From Butyrivibrio sp. NC2002 (GTDB lineage Bacteria; Bacillota; Clostridia; Lachnospirales; Lachnospiraceae), in assembly GCF_000702265.1 (NCBI RefSeq), contig NZ_JNKZ01000004.1, forward strand, positions 248,001-312,000: a stretch of 64,000 bases of DNA, written 5' to 3'. The notes under the pieces were generated by a model. It searched no databases. It was not told the DNA's origin and saw only the letters and a program-made list of their open reading frames with translations. The position numbers were made by a program, and so were the translations under genes. Positions within the stretch are counted from its first letter, which is position 1. Every line of letters starts with the position of its first letter. Shown piece by piece: positions 26,540-34,398 of the stretch.

Positions 26540-26866
26540 TTATTTCCCCTCCAGGTCAGCAACCCTCACGGGCCCGCCATTAAGCAGAATATATCCGGCT
26601 CTTCTGTGCTCATGAGGCATAGCAGATGACTCTTTTGCCACAGTCGGAATCTGTGACTTTTTGCGGTCAATCACTGCGCCAATCACAGCAAGATAAAAAA
26701 CAATCGATAATAATGCCTCCATATTATATATTCCCTTAAGCGCCTCCAGATCCTTGGTTTTTTCCTGTATTGTTTCCAAAACCACCGGATTATATCCTCT
26801 GCGTACTACATCCTCAACAAGGTTGTATCCTGTTGAATACGGATCAACGATAATAATATTTCTCAT
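26540..26866 (-). pseudogene. chimeric frame: ATP-grasp N-terminus joined to other sequence
   Basis: The first 40 residues (MRNIIIVDPYSTGYNLVEDV, then RRGYNPVVLE) match the N-terminus of carboxylate-amine ligases of the ATP-grasp superfamily. From about residue 46 the frame becomes a hydrophobic stretch (MEALLSIVFYLAVIGAVI) and an unrelated polar tail. The ATP-grasp domain itself is absent. This is best read as a fusion of two gene pieces by deletion; expression of the 108-residue product is not excluded. Confidence 0.55.
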
Positions 26867-27223
26867 ATTTTTTTCTCCACGATTATGTCTATTCTTCGAT
26901 ATTGAATTTATCTTCTCTGATATGCCACCTGATGATGTACTATCTCTCTTTGAGATTCTGTATTAAAAAAATCAGATATCCATCATGCCTTTTCCTACCT
27001 CAAAATTATGCATTTACGTGATTTTGGCTCATTGATTCTTAAACCCAATATACCATATTGCGTTTATATCTTTTGTTAAAAATGTATAAACACCCTAATT
27101 AGTCATGCACTTTACAGCATTATTAAATAATCACCTTTCCCTATATCCAAATGATATTTCAGCCGAACATCTTTTTTTGTAGCATCCCCAATGTCAGTTA
27201 AAGCTAAATGTATAAAATATAAA

Positions 27224-27269
27224 ATCACTAGAAAGCCCTGTTTAGGGAAGCTCTAGTGATGTGCTTTTT
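27224..27269. terminator. bidirectional terminator-like hairpin
   Basis: Arms ATCACTAGA and TCTAGTGAT with an inner AGCCCT/AGGG pairing. A T-run follows on the plus strand and TTTTATATTTT on the minus strand. No intact gene ends here, so it may outlive a lost gene. Confidence 0.5.
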
Positions 27270-27394
27270 ACAGAAGTGAGCTTTTAGCTTTAATAATTCA
27301 AGTAGTAAATATATAAATCAGAACTTTATAAGATAAATACGCCAAAAGCAGTACCAAATCTAACGAACGTCAATTTTGGTATAAGGAAAACCAT

Positions 27395-27442
27395 AAAACG
27401 CCAAGCACGGAGAAAATCTCTTCTTGCTTGACGTTTTTCTTT
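27395..27442 (+). terminator. terminator-like hairpin
   Basis: AAAACGCCAAGCA pairs with TGCTTGACGTTTTT with one bulge, followed by CTTTT. It faces away from any gene upstream on the plus strand; no matching gene remains. Confidence 0.55.
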
Positions 27443-27467
27443 TAAATTTCAACATGATATACGTGAA

Positions 27468-27516
27468 TGGAGCATACGGGACTTGAACCTAGAATTCACA
27501 GCGCACCATTAGAACA
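27468..27516 (-). pseudogene. tRNA 3'-half remnant
   Basis: Minus strand ends GGTTCAAGTCCCGTATGCTCCA, a T-arm plus acceptor 3' strand, and matches the 3' end of tRNA-Ala at 42754 in 22 of 23 bases. Upstream of the T-arm the sequence no longer folds as an anticodon arm plus D-arm and the 5' acceptor strand is missing. It is a truncated tRNA or an attachment-site relic. Confidence 0.6.
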
Positions 27517-27555
27517 TAAAATAGGCGAGATAATTTTCATTTAGCTTTGTGAATT

Positions 27556-28641
27556 TTATAAAAGAGCTTCAACCTGACTGCGTTTTTCATAGAGCACACA
27601 ACCGCCCTTGTGATCATCGTTAAGGACACCGCCATTTTGTAATTCCTTAAACAGCCTGGATTTTATTGCTTCCTTCAGTGATGTGTCTTTTACATTTATG
27701 TCAGAGTATGGTGAAAACGGACATGGCTCCGCTCCGCCATGGGAATTAATGTGAAAGAACCCCCTGCCTGCCGCAATGCAGCCTCCGGAACTCTTCTCAT
27801 CTCCGGGGAAAGATACAAACACCATTTCTTCATGTTCTCTTCTAAGACGCATGATTTCTTCTTTGAGGTATTCCCTGTCTTTTTCGCCGGGAGCAAGGTG
27901 CTCTGAATTTTCCGAAACCGGAACAAACTCAACAAAAATCACTGCCTTGCAACCTTTTTCAAACAACATGTTTATAAAACTCTCAGAAGACACTTCCCTG
28001 ATATTCTCAGTTGTTACTGTCACAGATGCACCAAAAACAATGCCTTTTTCCTTCAAAGCATCCATATTTGAAATAAGCTTATCGTAAACGCCTTCGCCAC
28101 GCCTATTGTCTGTAGCTTCTCTTCCGCCTTCAATGCTCATAATAGGAATCAGGTTCCTGCAATTATCAAACTCTTCAAAGTACTTCTCAGTCATGAAAGT
28201 CCCGTTTGTAAAAATCGGGAACAATATCGATGGCTTTTTTCCTGCAGCTTCTATTACTCCACGTCTTAAAAGAGGTTCTCCTCCGGCAAGAAGGATAAAA
28301 CTCACACCAAGATCTTCAGCCTCATCAAAGATATGCTTCCAGTCCTCATCAGAGAGCTGATCTACTGGCTCGGAATCCTCAGTTGCGCTGTTGCATCTTG
28401 AATAACAACCTGCGCAATGAAGGTTACAACTACTGGTAATACTTGTGATAAGAAATGGAGGAACATGGTCTCCATTTTTTTCCATCTTCTTTCTCTTTGC
28501 GGACGCATTCTTGCTGGACATAGCGAATCTTGCCATATATGCACTTTCCTTGGGATTCTTAAGGGTCGCCCTTACTGCATCAGCAACAACACGCTCAACA
28601 CCCCTTGTCATGTAATCCTGAATATCAAATTCTTTTGTCAT
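27556..28641 (-). CDS. radical SAM enzyme, module 3
   Basis: A 361-residue radical SAM protein. SCNLHCAGCYSRC carries the cluster cysteines at about 72, 76 and 79; LLAGGEPLLRRG is the SAM-binding GGEP region. C-terminal cysteines (GGCIAAG, AEPCPF, GGCVLYEK) suggest an auxiliary site of twitch/SPASM type. It is shorter than and diverged from the two 495-residue paralogues but shares the region after the cluster (SIEGGREATDNRRGEGVYD versus SIEGTPETNDARRGIGHYD). ATG 28641 has GAGG eight bases upstream. A small hydrophobic ORF precedes it and a TetR remnant is divergent. Confidence 0.88.
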   Translation of the reverse strand: MTKEFDIQDYMTRGVERVVADAVRATLKNPKESAYMARFAMSSKNASAKRKKMEKNGDHVPPFLITSITSSCNLHCAGCYSRCNSATEDSEPVDQLSDEDWKHIFDEAEDLGVSFILLAGGEPLLRRGVIEAAGKKPSILFPIFTNGTFMTEKYFEEFDNCRNLIPIMSIEGGREATDNRRGEGVYDKLISNMDALKEKGIVFGASVTVTTENIREVSSESFINMLFEKGCKAVIFVEFVPVSENSEHLAPGEKDREYLKEEIMRLRREHEEMVFVSFPGDEKSSGGCIAAGRGFFHINSHGGAEPCPFSPYSDINVKDTSLKEAIKSRLFKELQNGGVLNDDHKGGCVLYEKRSQVEALL

Positions 28642-28689
28642 AATATGTTCCTCTGACATTAACTATATACCACTTAAGCCAACTATATA

Positions 28690-28833
28690 TCAGCCTAAAC
28701 GGTTCTCTTTTTTCACCCAGCAATGCCACTTGGGGGCCTTAGGCATCTCACTTCCTGTTATTAATGATTTTATTACTCTTCTATGTGTTCCAAGGCATAA
28801 GCCAACTGCAAAAGCAACTACTATTTTTACCAT
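28690..28833 (-). CDS. small hydrophobic protein upstream of radical SAM gene
   Basis: A 47-codon frame from ATG 28833. Residues 2-15 (VKIVVAFAVGLCLG) form one hydrophobic segment; the rest is basic and ends near KWHCWVKKENRLG. It lies in the same orientation 49 bases before the radical SAM gene, so the two can share a transcript. The ribosome site is weak. It might be a small membrane protein, or a substrate peptide of the enzyme; there is no leader motif I recognise, and chance is possible. Confidence 0.45.
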   Translation of the reverse strand: MVKIVVAFAVGLCLGTHRRVIKSLITGSEMPKAPKWHCWVKKENRLG

Positions 28834-28978
28834 ATCATTATCTCATTTGTTTGCGCGCTATCTTATTGTTTACAATTTACATTATTAAGATAAATCATTG
28901 ACAGGAAAAATGCAATAAGCAAAACTATACATAATGATAGTTATTTATCACTTGCTTATTAATAGATAAGGAAAAGAT

Positions 28979-29142
28979 ATGTATAAGACATCCAATGACA
29001 GGAGATTTAAAAAAATAAAAAAGAGATCAGACGTGCTTTCATTGACCTTGTAATAGAGAAAGGTTATGACAAACTAACGATCTCTGAGGTAACAGAACGA
29101 GCTGATATTAACCGAATGACTTTCTATTCAGAAGTTCATTAG
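28979..29142 (+). pseudogene. TetR-family regulator remnant of module 3
   Basis: ATG 28979 (AAGGA nine bases upstream) opens MYKTSNDRRFKKIKK, then the frame closes. The neighbouring frame continues KEIRRAFIDLVIEKGYDKLT and ISEVTERADINRMTFY, a clear TetR HTH, and ends at 29142. One missing A in the run after ATA explains the switch. The ligand-binding domain is absent: the gene abuts the end of degV. Its divergent position relative to the radical SAM gene repeats the arrangement of the other two modules. Confidence 0.75.
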
Positions 29143-29160
29143 TCTCCAATATGCACGATA

Positions 29161-30003
29161 TCATCTGGCAATAAAAAGTACTCCTAGTGTTCCTGGTCCA
29201 CAGTGCGATGAAACAACACTTCCTGCACGGGTCTCAAGGATTTCTTTGAACACGCCAAGACTGGCCAGATATTTTCTAACAGATTCAACTACTTCCCTGT
29301 CGCACCCGGAATGGGTTATAAATACGCGCTCCGGTCTGGCATTCTTCAGGTCAGCTTCCATGTCCCTGACATAATCAAGTACATAGCGTCTGCTTGATCC
29401 GCGATATTTCTTTTCCGGATGCATGGCTCCGTCAGATACCGCGATACGCGGATGGATCTTCAACGCTGTTCCAAAGAAGGCAGCAAGGCCAGAACAGCGA
29501 CCGCCTCTATGTAGATAAACTAGGGTATCTATCACAAAGCTTGCACGAACTTTATCTTTGGTTTTCTCTATCTCGCATGCTATTTCTTTTGCTGTCTTTC
29601 CTTCTTTAGCCAGCTCTGCAGCATACACTACCAATAGTCCGATACCTGTGGAAAGATTTGCAGAATCAATGACATGAACTCTGTCAGGCATGCCAAGATC
29701 TTCTGCAGCAAGCCTTACATTGTTAAAGTTTGCCGACATTGAAGATGATATCGTGAAAATAACGTACTCATCTGTTCCTGACGGATCCAGGTATTTGGAA
29801 ATATCCTCAATGCTGGCCGCTGCTGTCTTGGGCGTTTCTCCATGTTCATCAGACCATTTATAGATCTGTTCGGGAGAAATATTGAGGCCATCGAGATATT
29901 CCGCATCCCCGAGCCTTACATATAGCGGGATTATACCGATGTCGTATTTTTGAATCAGTTCCAGTGACAGATCACAGGTACTATCTGACAGAATTTTTAT
30001 CAT
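29161..30003 (-). CDS. DegV family fatty-acid-binding protein
   Basis: A 280-residue DegV protein. The N-terminal SDSTCDL, the central TISSSMSANFNNVRLA and the SAFVIDTLVYLHRGGR-type segment (here SFVIDTLVYLHRGGRCSG) are family landmarks; the usual fatty-acyl-binding serines are in place. DegV/FakB proteins hold a fatty acid for phosphorylation by FakA. It begins 17 bases after the radical SAM gene of module 2, so they are probably co-transcribed, which is unusual for DegV. Confidence 0.92.
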   Translation of the reverse strand: MIKILSDSTCDLSLELIQKYDIGIIPLYVRLGDAEYLDGLNISPEQIYKWSDEHGETPKTAAASIEDISKYLDPSGTDEYVIFTISSSMSANFNNVRLAAEDLGMPDRVHVIDSANLSTGIGLLVVYAAELAKEGKTAKEIACEIEKTKDKVRASFVIDTLVYLHRGGRCSGLAAFFGTALKIHPRIAVSDGAMHPEKKYRGSSRRYVLDYVRDMEADLKNARPERVFITHSGCDREVVESVRKYLASLGVFKEILETRAGSVVSSHCGPGTLGVLFIAR

Positions 30004-30020
30004 TATTTTCCCCCTGGCAA

Positions 30021-31508
30021 TTATGCGCCTCTGTTCTCTTTCTTCTTGGATTCCTTAACATCAGGAAATTCCAGTTTTTCTGCGCTTTCTATATTTTCTT
30101 TTGCATAGTTCTCGTAAGATTTTCTGTAGTGCTTCTGGTGAGCCCAGATATCATCAGCTACAGGTCCCCACTCTTTTGAATAATTATCACACTTTGCGCA
30201 GAGGTGTTCAACGCTTTCTTCTGATTCTTCATTGGTGCCATGGGCTCCGGATCTTGCTACCATCTCTCTAAGAAGCTCAGGATTTTCAAGCATAGGACAT
30301 GGCCTTAAATGGTTCTCATTAAAGGGCTGTCCCTTATGATATTCCATGAAAAGAGGGCTCTTTAGCATCTCAAGGATTGAGTGAGTATGGATATTGGTGT
30401 TGGAGAAGTGGACAAATACGCAAGGCTCAGCATCTCCGCTTGAATTGATGTGGAAGTAGTTTCTTCCGCCAGCGATACAACCACCAACAGCTTCCCCGTC
30501 ATTTTGGAAATCCATTGGGAAGAATCCGATATCGCACTTATCACTTCTAAGGAACCTGATCTGTTCCACCATCTTTTTTCTCTGCTCTACTGTTGGCATA
30601 AGCTCTGGAACAGCATTGTTACCAACCGGCATGTAATGGAAGAAGAATCCGAATCTTGCGCCTTTTTCAGCTATAAACTCAATAAACTTAGGATCAGTTA
30701 CTGCCTCGATATTATTCCTTGTATAACAGATGGAAGTGCCATATACAATTCCGTATTTCTTAAACAGGTCCATGGCTTTCATAACAGCATCGTAGTGACC
30801 AATTCCACGTCTTGCATCATTAGTTTCCGGAGTACCTTCGATAGAAAGCTGGAACGTGATGTTTCCAAGCCTTACTACTTCCTTGCAGAAGTCCTCGTCG
30901 ATTAAAGTGGAGTTATCAAAAATAGAAAACTCTACATCATTGTGCTTTTCAGCAAGGCGTAGCACATCCTTCTTTCTGACAAGAGGCTCACCTCCTGTCA
31001 TCATGTAAAGGTAAACACCCAGCTCTTTTCCCTGGGTAACGATCTTATCCATGTCTTCAAAAGAAAGATTGTGCTTGGGGCCGTAGGTTCCGGACCAGCA
31101 GCCCTGACAGTGCATGTTGCAGGCACTTGTTGGATCAAAGAGAATAAGCCATGGTATATTGCAGCCATACTTTTTCCTGTTAGCCCTTATCATCTTAGTG
31201 CCTCTGAAAAAGGCCTCATAACCAAGGTTGAGCATTGTCATCTTGGCAACATGAGGATCTGTCTCATCAACTACTTTATTCAGAAACTTGACCCATCTGT
31301 TATCGGGATCCTTAAAAGCATCCCTTACCTGATCAAGCTTTTCTTTTCTTGTGGCATCTTTCCCCCAAAATTTCTCTGCCTGGTCCACGAGCTTTAAGTA
31401 TGTTGCTGTTCTGTTCTCAGACTTATCCAGATTTGCAAGAAATCTGTCTATCAAAATACTGAATGCCTGTCTCTGTGCCTTGTGAGAAATAGTTTCTATA
31501 ACCTGCAT
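30021..31508 (-). CDS. radical SAM enzyme, module 2
   Basis: A 495-residue radical SAM protein, near-identical in layout to the one at 4588-6081: helical N-terminus, CNMHCQGC with cysteines at 130, 134 and 137, MMTGGEPL, SIEGTPETNDARRGIGHYD, and a C-terminal cysteine-rich region (GGCIAGG, EPCVF, RPCPM, CAKC). By eye about four of five residues match the module 1 enzyme. It is divergent from a TetR gene and followed closely by degV. Reaction unknown; the cysteine pattern fits a maturase or other enzyme with an auxiliary cluster. Confidence 0.9.
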   Translation of the reverse strand: MQVIETISHKAQRQAFSILIDRFLANLDKSENRTATYLKLVDQAEKFWGKDATRKEKLDQVRDAFKDPDNRWVKFLNKVVDETDPHVAKMTMLNLGYEAFFRGTKMIRANRKKYGCNIPWLILFDPTSACNMHCQGCWSGTYGPKHNLSFEDMDKIVTQGKELGVYLYMMTGGEPLVRKKDVLRLAEKHNDVEFSIFDNSTLIDEDFCKEVVRLGNITFQLSIEGTPETNDARRGIGHYDAVMKAMDLFKKYGIVYGTSICYTRNNIEAVTDPKFIEFIAEKGARFGFFFHYMPVGNNAVPELMPTVEQRKKMVEQIRFLRSDKCDIGFFPMDFQNDGEAVGGCIAGGRNYFHINSSGDAEPCVFVHFSNTNIHTHSILEMLKSPLFMEYHKGQPFNENHLRPCPMLENPELLREMVARSGAHGTNEESEESVEHLCAKCDNYSKEWGPVADDIWAHQKHYRKSYENYAKENIESAEKLEFPDVKESKKKENRGA

Positions 31509-31549
31509 ACTTGTTTTGCCTCCCCATGTAGTGTTACAATCATTCTGAT

Positions 31550-31563
31550 GTTACAAGTGTAAC
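31550..31563. promoter_or_regulatory. inverted repeat in module 2 promoter
   Basis: GTTAC-AAGT-GTAAC lies 41 bases upstream of the radical SAM start, in the divergent promoter. Likely TetR operator. Confidence 0.5.
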
Positions 31564-31629
31564 GCCGCAGAAAGGGGAATACAACGGCTCTGAGCTCGGA
31601 CATGACAGTAGCAATACCATTTGGAGCGA

Positions 31630-31656
31630 TGTTACATAATCGTACATTTTGTAACA
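31630..31656. promoter_or_regulatory. second inverted repeat in module 2 promoter
   Basis: TGTTAC and GTAACA are separated by 15 bases, using the same GTTAC/GTAAC halves as the first site. It lies 16 bases before the TetR start, fitting autorepression. Confidence 0.5.
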
Positions 31657-31671
31657 GTGAGGAAAAGAAAT

Positions 31672-32256
31672 ATGACTACCACAAAAGAACCTTTGACAGA
31701 AATGCAGAAAAAAGATGTTCTGCGGATGAATAATAAAGAATCTAACCAGCTGACAAGAGAATGTCTTCAGCTTGCGCTGATGCACCTTATGGGAGAACAC
31801 CCATATGAAAAAATCACCGTCAGCGAGATCGTGCGTCGTGCCGGAGTGTCAAGAACGGCATTCTACCGCAACTATACAGATAAAGAAGATATTTTACATG
31901 AACTGGGAAACAAACTTATAAACAGAATAGCTGAGATAAGTGAAAAACCCGAACTTCATGAGAATCCCCGTCAGTGGTTTGAAGATGTTTTTAGAACTGT
32001 ACGTGACGATAAGGAAACCATTACCTTATTTGATCAGGCAGGTATATTACAGCGTGAACTCTTTTCCGGAAGATCCATTTCAGAGCTTCTCTACCCTGCA
32101 ACAGATACCGAGACAAAGTACATCAGGCTCGCTTCAGAAGCAGCTTTTTTCCAGATACTTATCAGTTGGTTCAGGGACGGGATGCATGAAAGCGAAAAGG
32201 ATATGGCAGACATATGCGTATATGTCTTTGAGAACACACTGAAAAAATTGCCATAA
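31672..32256 (+). CDS. TetR/AcrR-family regulator of radical SAM module 2
   Basis: A 194-residue TetR protein. HTH at about 25-75: LTRECLQLALMHLMGEHPYE, then ITVSEIVRRAGVSRTAFYRN. It is homologous to the TetR at 3894-4442. Start 31672 has GAGG nine bases upstream; the longer frame adds an unlikely basic leader. It is divergent from the radical SAM gene with GTTAC/GTAAC repeats between. The ligand is unknown. Confidence 0.9.
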   Translation: MTTTKEPLTEMQKKDVLRMNNKESNQLTRECLQLALMHLMGEHPYEKITVSEIVRRAGVSRTAFYRNYTDKEDILHELGNKLINRIAEISEKPELHENPRQWFEDVFRTVRDDKETITLFDQAGILQRELFSGRSISELLYPATDTETKYIRLASEAAFFQILISWFRDGMHESEKDMADICVYVFENTLKKLP

Positions 32257-32297
32257 AAATAAAGGTTGAGACAGTTACATTACTTGCCTCAACCTTT
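32255..32297 (-). terminator. terminator of lost minus-strand gene
   Basis: AAAGGTTGAG and CTCAACCTTT enclose 17 bases, followed on the minus strand by ATTTTT. It follows the oxidoreductase remnant and also separates it from the TetR gene. Confidence 0.65.
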
Positions 32298-32307
32298 AAA
32301 CCTAATA

Positions 32308-32431
32308 TCAGATTTCTACTCCCAGTTTTGCTCCGGAATAAATAGCATCTACAGTGTTACCTGGTTTTCCGGCATCACCTATTGAATAAACCTCAAAATT
32401 AGCATCGCTACAATAACAATTTCTTTTCGCC
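32308..32431 (-). pseudogene. C-terminal end of an NADH:flavin oxidoreductase-type protein
   Basis: The start-less frame ends FEVYSIGDAGKPGNTVDAIY, then SGAKLGVEI and a stop. VYxIGDxxxPG-x-x-xDAIxxG is the FAD-binding C-terminal motif of 2,4-dienoyl-CoA reductase/old-yellow-enzyme-like oxidoreductases. Only about 35 residues of a roughly 650-residue protein remain. Confidence 0.65.
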
Positions 32432-32623
32432 TCATTGTCTCTTTTTCTCTGCCATTCTCTCTCTTATTACCACCACAACAGTTCCAACTGCTGCAACAGC
32501 AAAAGCTATAATGCCATAAATCATCATGATAGCCGCACCAAAAATCGGAGCCTCAGGATTAGCGCTGACAAAGTAGTAGTAATAATATGTGTAAAGAATC
32601 ATTCCTAGTAGATTATAGTTTGC
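32432..32623 (-). pseudogene. C-terminal remnant of a membrane protein, paralogue of 52114
   Basis: The frame encodes LYTYYYYYFVSANPEAPIFG, a hydrophobic helix and the end RERMAEKKRQ. The intact protein at 52114-52485 has STYYYYYFISSDFETPIVGA at the same place and a similar helix. The 5' half is missing here. Confidence 0.65.
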
Positions 32624-32697
32624 CTGCCTCTATATCATGTTTCCAAAGCTCTACTATACTGTTATCGCTTACATCCGTCTTGTAGCATTAGCTAAGA

Positions 32698-32850
32698 TCA
32701 GATCGCTTCGCCGCCCTTTGACTTGGTTGCCTTTTCTACAGCCTCCTTCTTAGGTGCTTTAGCAACTTCTTCCCTCTTCGCCTTCAGATCATCAAGAAGA
32801 GAATCCTTCAAGTCCTCCACGAACCTCTCTTTGAAATTCTCATAATCCAT
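32698..32850 (-). CDS. small charged protein (DUF5688-like N-terminus)
   Basis: A 50-residue product starting MDYENFKERFVEDLKDSLLD, then rich in Lys, Glu and Ala. The opening resembles the N-terminus of DUF5688 proteins of Lachnospiraceae, whose full length is about 300; if that is right this is a 5' remnant. AAGGATA lies upstream of the ATG and the frame closes naturally in TGA, so it may be translated. Confidence 0.5.
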   Translation of the reverse strand: MDYENFKERFVEDLKDSLLDDLKAKREEVAKAPKKEAVEKATKSKGGEAI

Positions 32851-33196
32851 AAATGTGTTATCCTTTCTTTTGTTGTAGTATGCCTTGGATCGTCATCCGC
32901 TGGCTGTCTGATTTTGGGCAAAAGAAAAGCGCCAAACCTACAACTGCATTTCACATTCACAAGCTGACGCTTCATTCACCGTTATTCTTTTGCAAAAGAA
33001 AATGGACTCGGCGGCTGGGGAAGTGTTTTTGTTTTTCCCTATCGCTTTGTCCATTGTAAATATAACACAGTAATTTTGATAAAAAAAAATATAACCTTCC
33101 CACTTTTTCCCGATTTCGTACCAGTTTTTCCCGAAAATTTCCCGAAAGAGAAAACACAGAACTAAAATATGGGGAATAATGCGAACTTATGCATCA

Positions 33197-33433
33197 TCAT
33201 TTCCAAGTCATTTTTAACTTCTTTTTTGAAGTTGCACAATCGACCAGATAAAGGTTTATAAGCGTCTGATAAGGTATACCGGAATCTGCTGACTGACTTT
33301 TAAAGTACTCAAGGGCATCAGCATCAACATTCATTGTTATCTTCTTGTGTAGCTTCTTAGCATAGGGATTCTTAACAGCTTTACTGAGGTCAAATTCCTG
33401 TTCCAAAAATTCATCATCGTTAAGTCTTTTCAT
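33197..33433 (-). CDS. brnA: BrnA-type antitoxin
   Basis: A 78-residue protein with a C-terminal ribbon-helix-helix (KKITMNVDADALEYFKSQSA, then GIPYQTLINLYLVD), as in BrnA antitoxins, which bind BrnT and repress the operon. It follows the toxin gene with a four-base ATGA overlap, the usual brnTA order. Confidence 0.85.
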   Translation of the reverse strand: MKRLNDDEFLEQEFDLSKAVKNPYAKKLHKKITMNVDADALEYFKSQSADSGIPYQTLINLYLVDCATSKKKLKMTWK

Positions 33434-33741
33434 GATCTTCTGCTCCTTTCATAGCCTTTCTTCTCGTTTGGTGTAGCCTTACGTGAAGATATAATCCTGA
33501 TTATTGTGTCATTCTCTCTGGTACAGTGAGCAACTAGTAAAACATTACCCTTCTTACTTAATCCAAGAATACGGAAGCAATCCTCTGTACCGGAGTTTTT
33601 CTTATCATATTCCAACAGTGCAAATTCATCATAAAACACCGTCTTGGCTTCTTCAAAAGAAACTCCATGTTTTTCCTGATTAATTATGTTTTTGTTTTCA
33701 TCCCACTCAAATCGTATTGTATCAATACATATATTATACAT
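33430..33741 (-). CDS. brnT: BrnT-type toxin
   Basis: A 103-residue BrnT ribonuclease toxin. FEWDENKNIINQEKHGVSFE at the start and the catalytic-region R-x-x-x-x-G-x-S plus RIISSRKATPNEKKGYE at the end are family hallmarks. The frame is open further upstream, but that extension runs through a terminator hairpin (33776-33807), so the ATG at 33741 is taken. No strong ribosome site is visible. Toxin and antitoxin both look intact. Confidence 0.87.
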   Translation of the reverse strand: MYNICIDTIRFEWDENKNIINQEKHGVSFEEAKTVFYDEFALLEYDKKNSGTEDCFRILGLSKKGNVLLVAHCTRENDTIIRIISSRKATPNEKKGYERSRRS

Positions 33742-33775
33742 ATCATAGCCATACTTATCAACCATTTCCACGTTT

Positions 33776-33807
33776 AAAAATCGGCAGGTTTTTCCTGCCG
33801 ATTTTTT
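33776..33807. terminator. bidirectional terminator
   Basis: AAAAATCGGCAGG-TTTTT-CCTGCCGATTTTTT, a 13-base perfect stem with A and T flanks. It ends the flavin-type oxidase gene on the minus strand and isolates brnTA. Confidence 0.88.
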
Positions 33808-33842
33808 CAACATTCGCTACTTTTATATTCCGAAATATAGTG

Positions 33843-34265
33843 CTACTGGTCTATCGAAAAACTCTCAGTTTTCAAATCGCAATAATACCTTCCGCTCTCT
33901 GCTCTAAATCTCAAAACACAGTAATCCGGATTGGTAACACCACCCTTATAAAACACGGTGTCGCCTTTTAGCCAGATCATATCTTTTGCTTCTTGATTGG
34001 TAAAGACTTCTATTTTTCCCTTCAGCATAACACCAACATTCTTAATCAGCCCTTTGTGATAAAAGTATATGCAGGCATTTGGATTATTCCTATACTGTTT
34101 TACTCTCATGGAAGACGTATTTGTAGAAAAATAGAAGCGTTGCATACCATCGATATTTCTCGGTTTCAGCATTGCTTTTACATTAGGAAATCCCTCTTCA
34201 TCAACAGAGCAAATAAAAGCAACTTTTTGTTTTCTGATGAAGTTCTCTATTATATTGATATCCAT
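33843..34265 (-). CDS. pyridoxamine 5'-phosphate oxidase family protein
   Basis: A 140-residue split-barrel FMN-binding protein. AFICSVDEEGFPNVKAMLKP near the N-terminus and RFYFSTNTSSMRVKQYRNNP in the middle follow the general-stress/PNPOx-like family. Members reduce or bind flavins and sometimes inactivate drugs; vitamin B6 synthesis is not implied. It stands alone between the TfoX remnant and a terminator. Confidence 0.88.
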   Translation of the reverse strand: MDINIIENFIRKQKVAFICSVDEEGFPNVKAMLKPRNIDGMQRFYFSTNTSSMRVKQYRNNPNACIYFYHKGLIKNVGVMLKGKIEVFTNQEAKDMIWLKGDTVFYKGGVTNPDYCVLRFRAESGRYYCDLKTESFSIDQ

Positions 34266-34285
34266 AATCAGCGTCCTCTTTTATT

Positions 34286-34387
34286 TCAAAAGTTATAATC
34301 TATCCCTATACTTGCCTTATATGTTATTTCATCAAGCCCCGAAAGCTGTTCTAATATAAAATCCAGGTACTCTTTAGTTGATGCCAT
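34286..34387 (-). pseudogene. TfoX/Sxy N-terminal stub
   Basis: ATG 34387 with AGAGG upstream opens MASTKEYLDFILEQLSGLDE, then ITYK, the usual start of Firmicutes TfoX N-terminal domain proteins. After 33 codons the frame ends; the rest of the domain is absent. A 5' remnant. Confidence 0.65.
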
Positions 34388-34398
34388 ACTTACCTCTT

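Larger units (their letters stand above)
26867..27467. other. 600-base gap with two hairpins
   Basis: No convincing gene in any frame. The stretch is AT-rich and contains two terminator-like hairpins, listed separately, and nothing else I can name. Confidence 0.5.

Noticed and set aside
33741..33813. Longer BrnT start
   Set aside because: The extension lies on a perfect 13-base terminator hairpin, unlikely to be coding.
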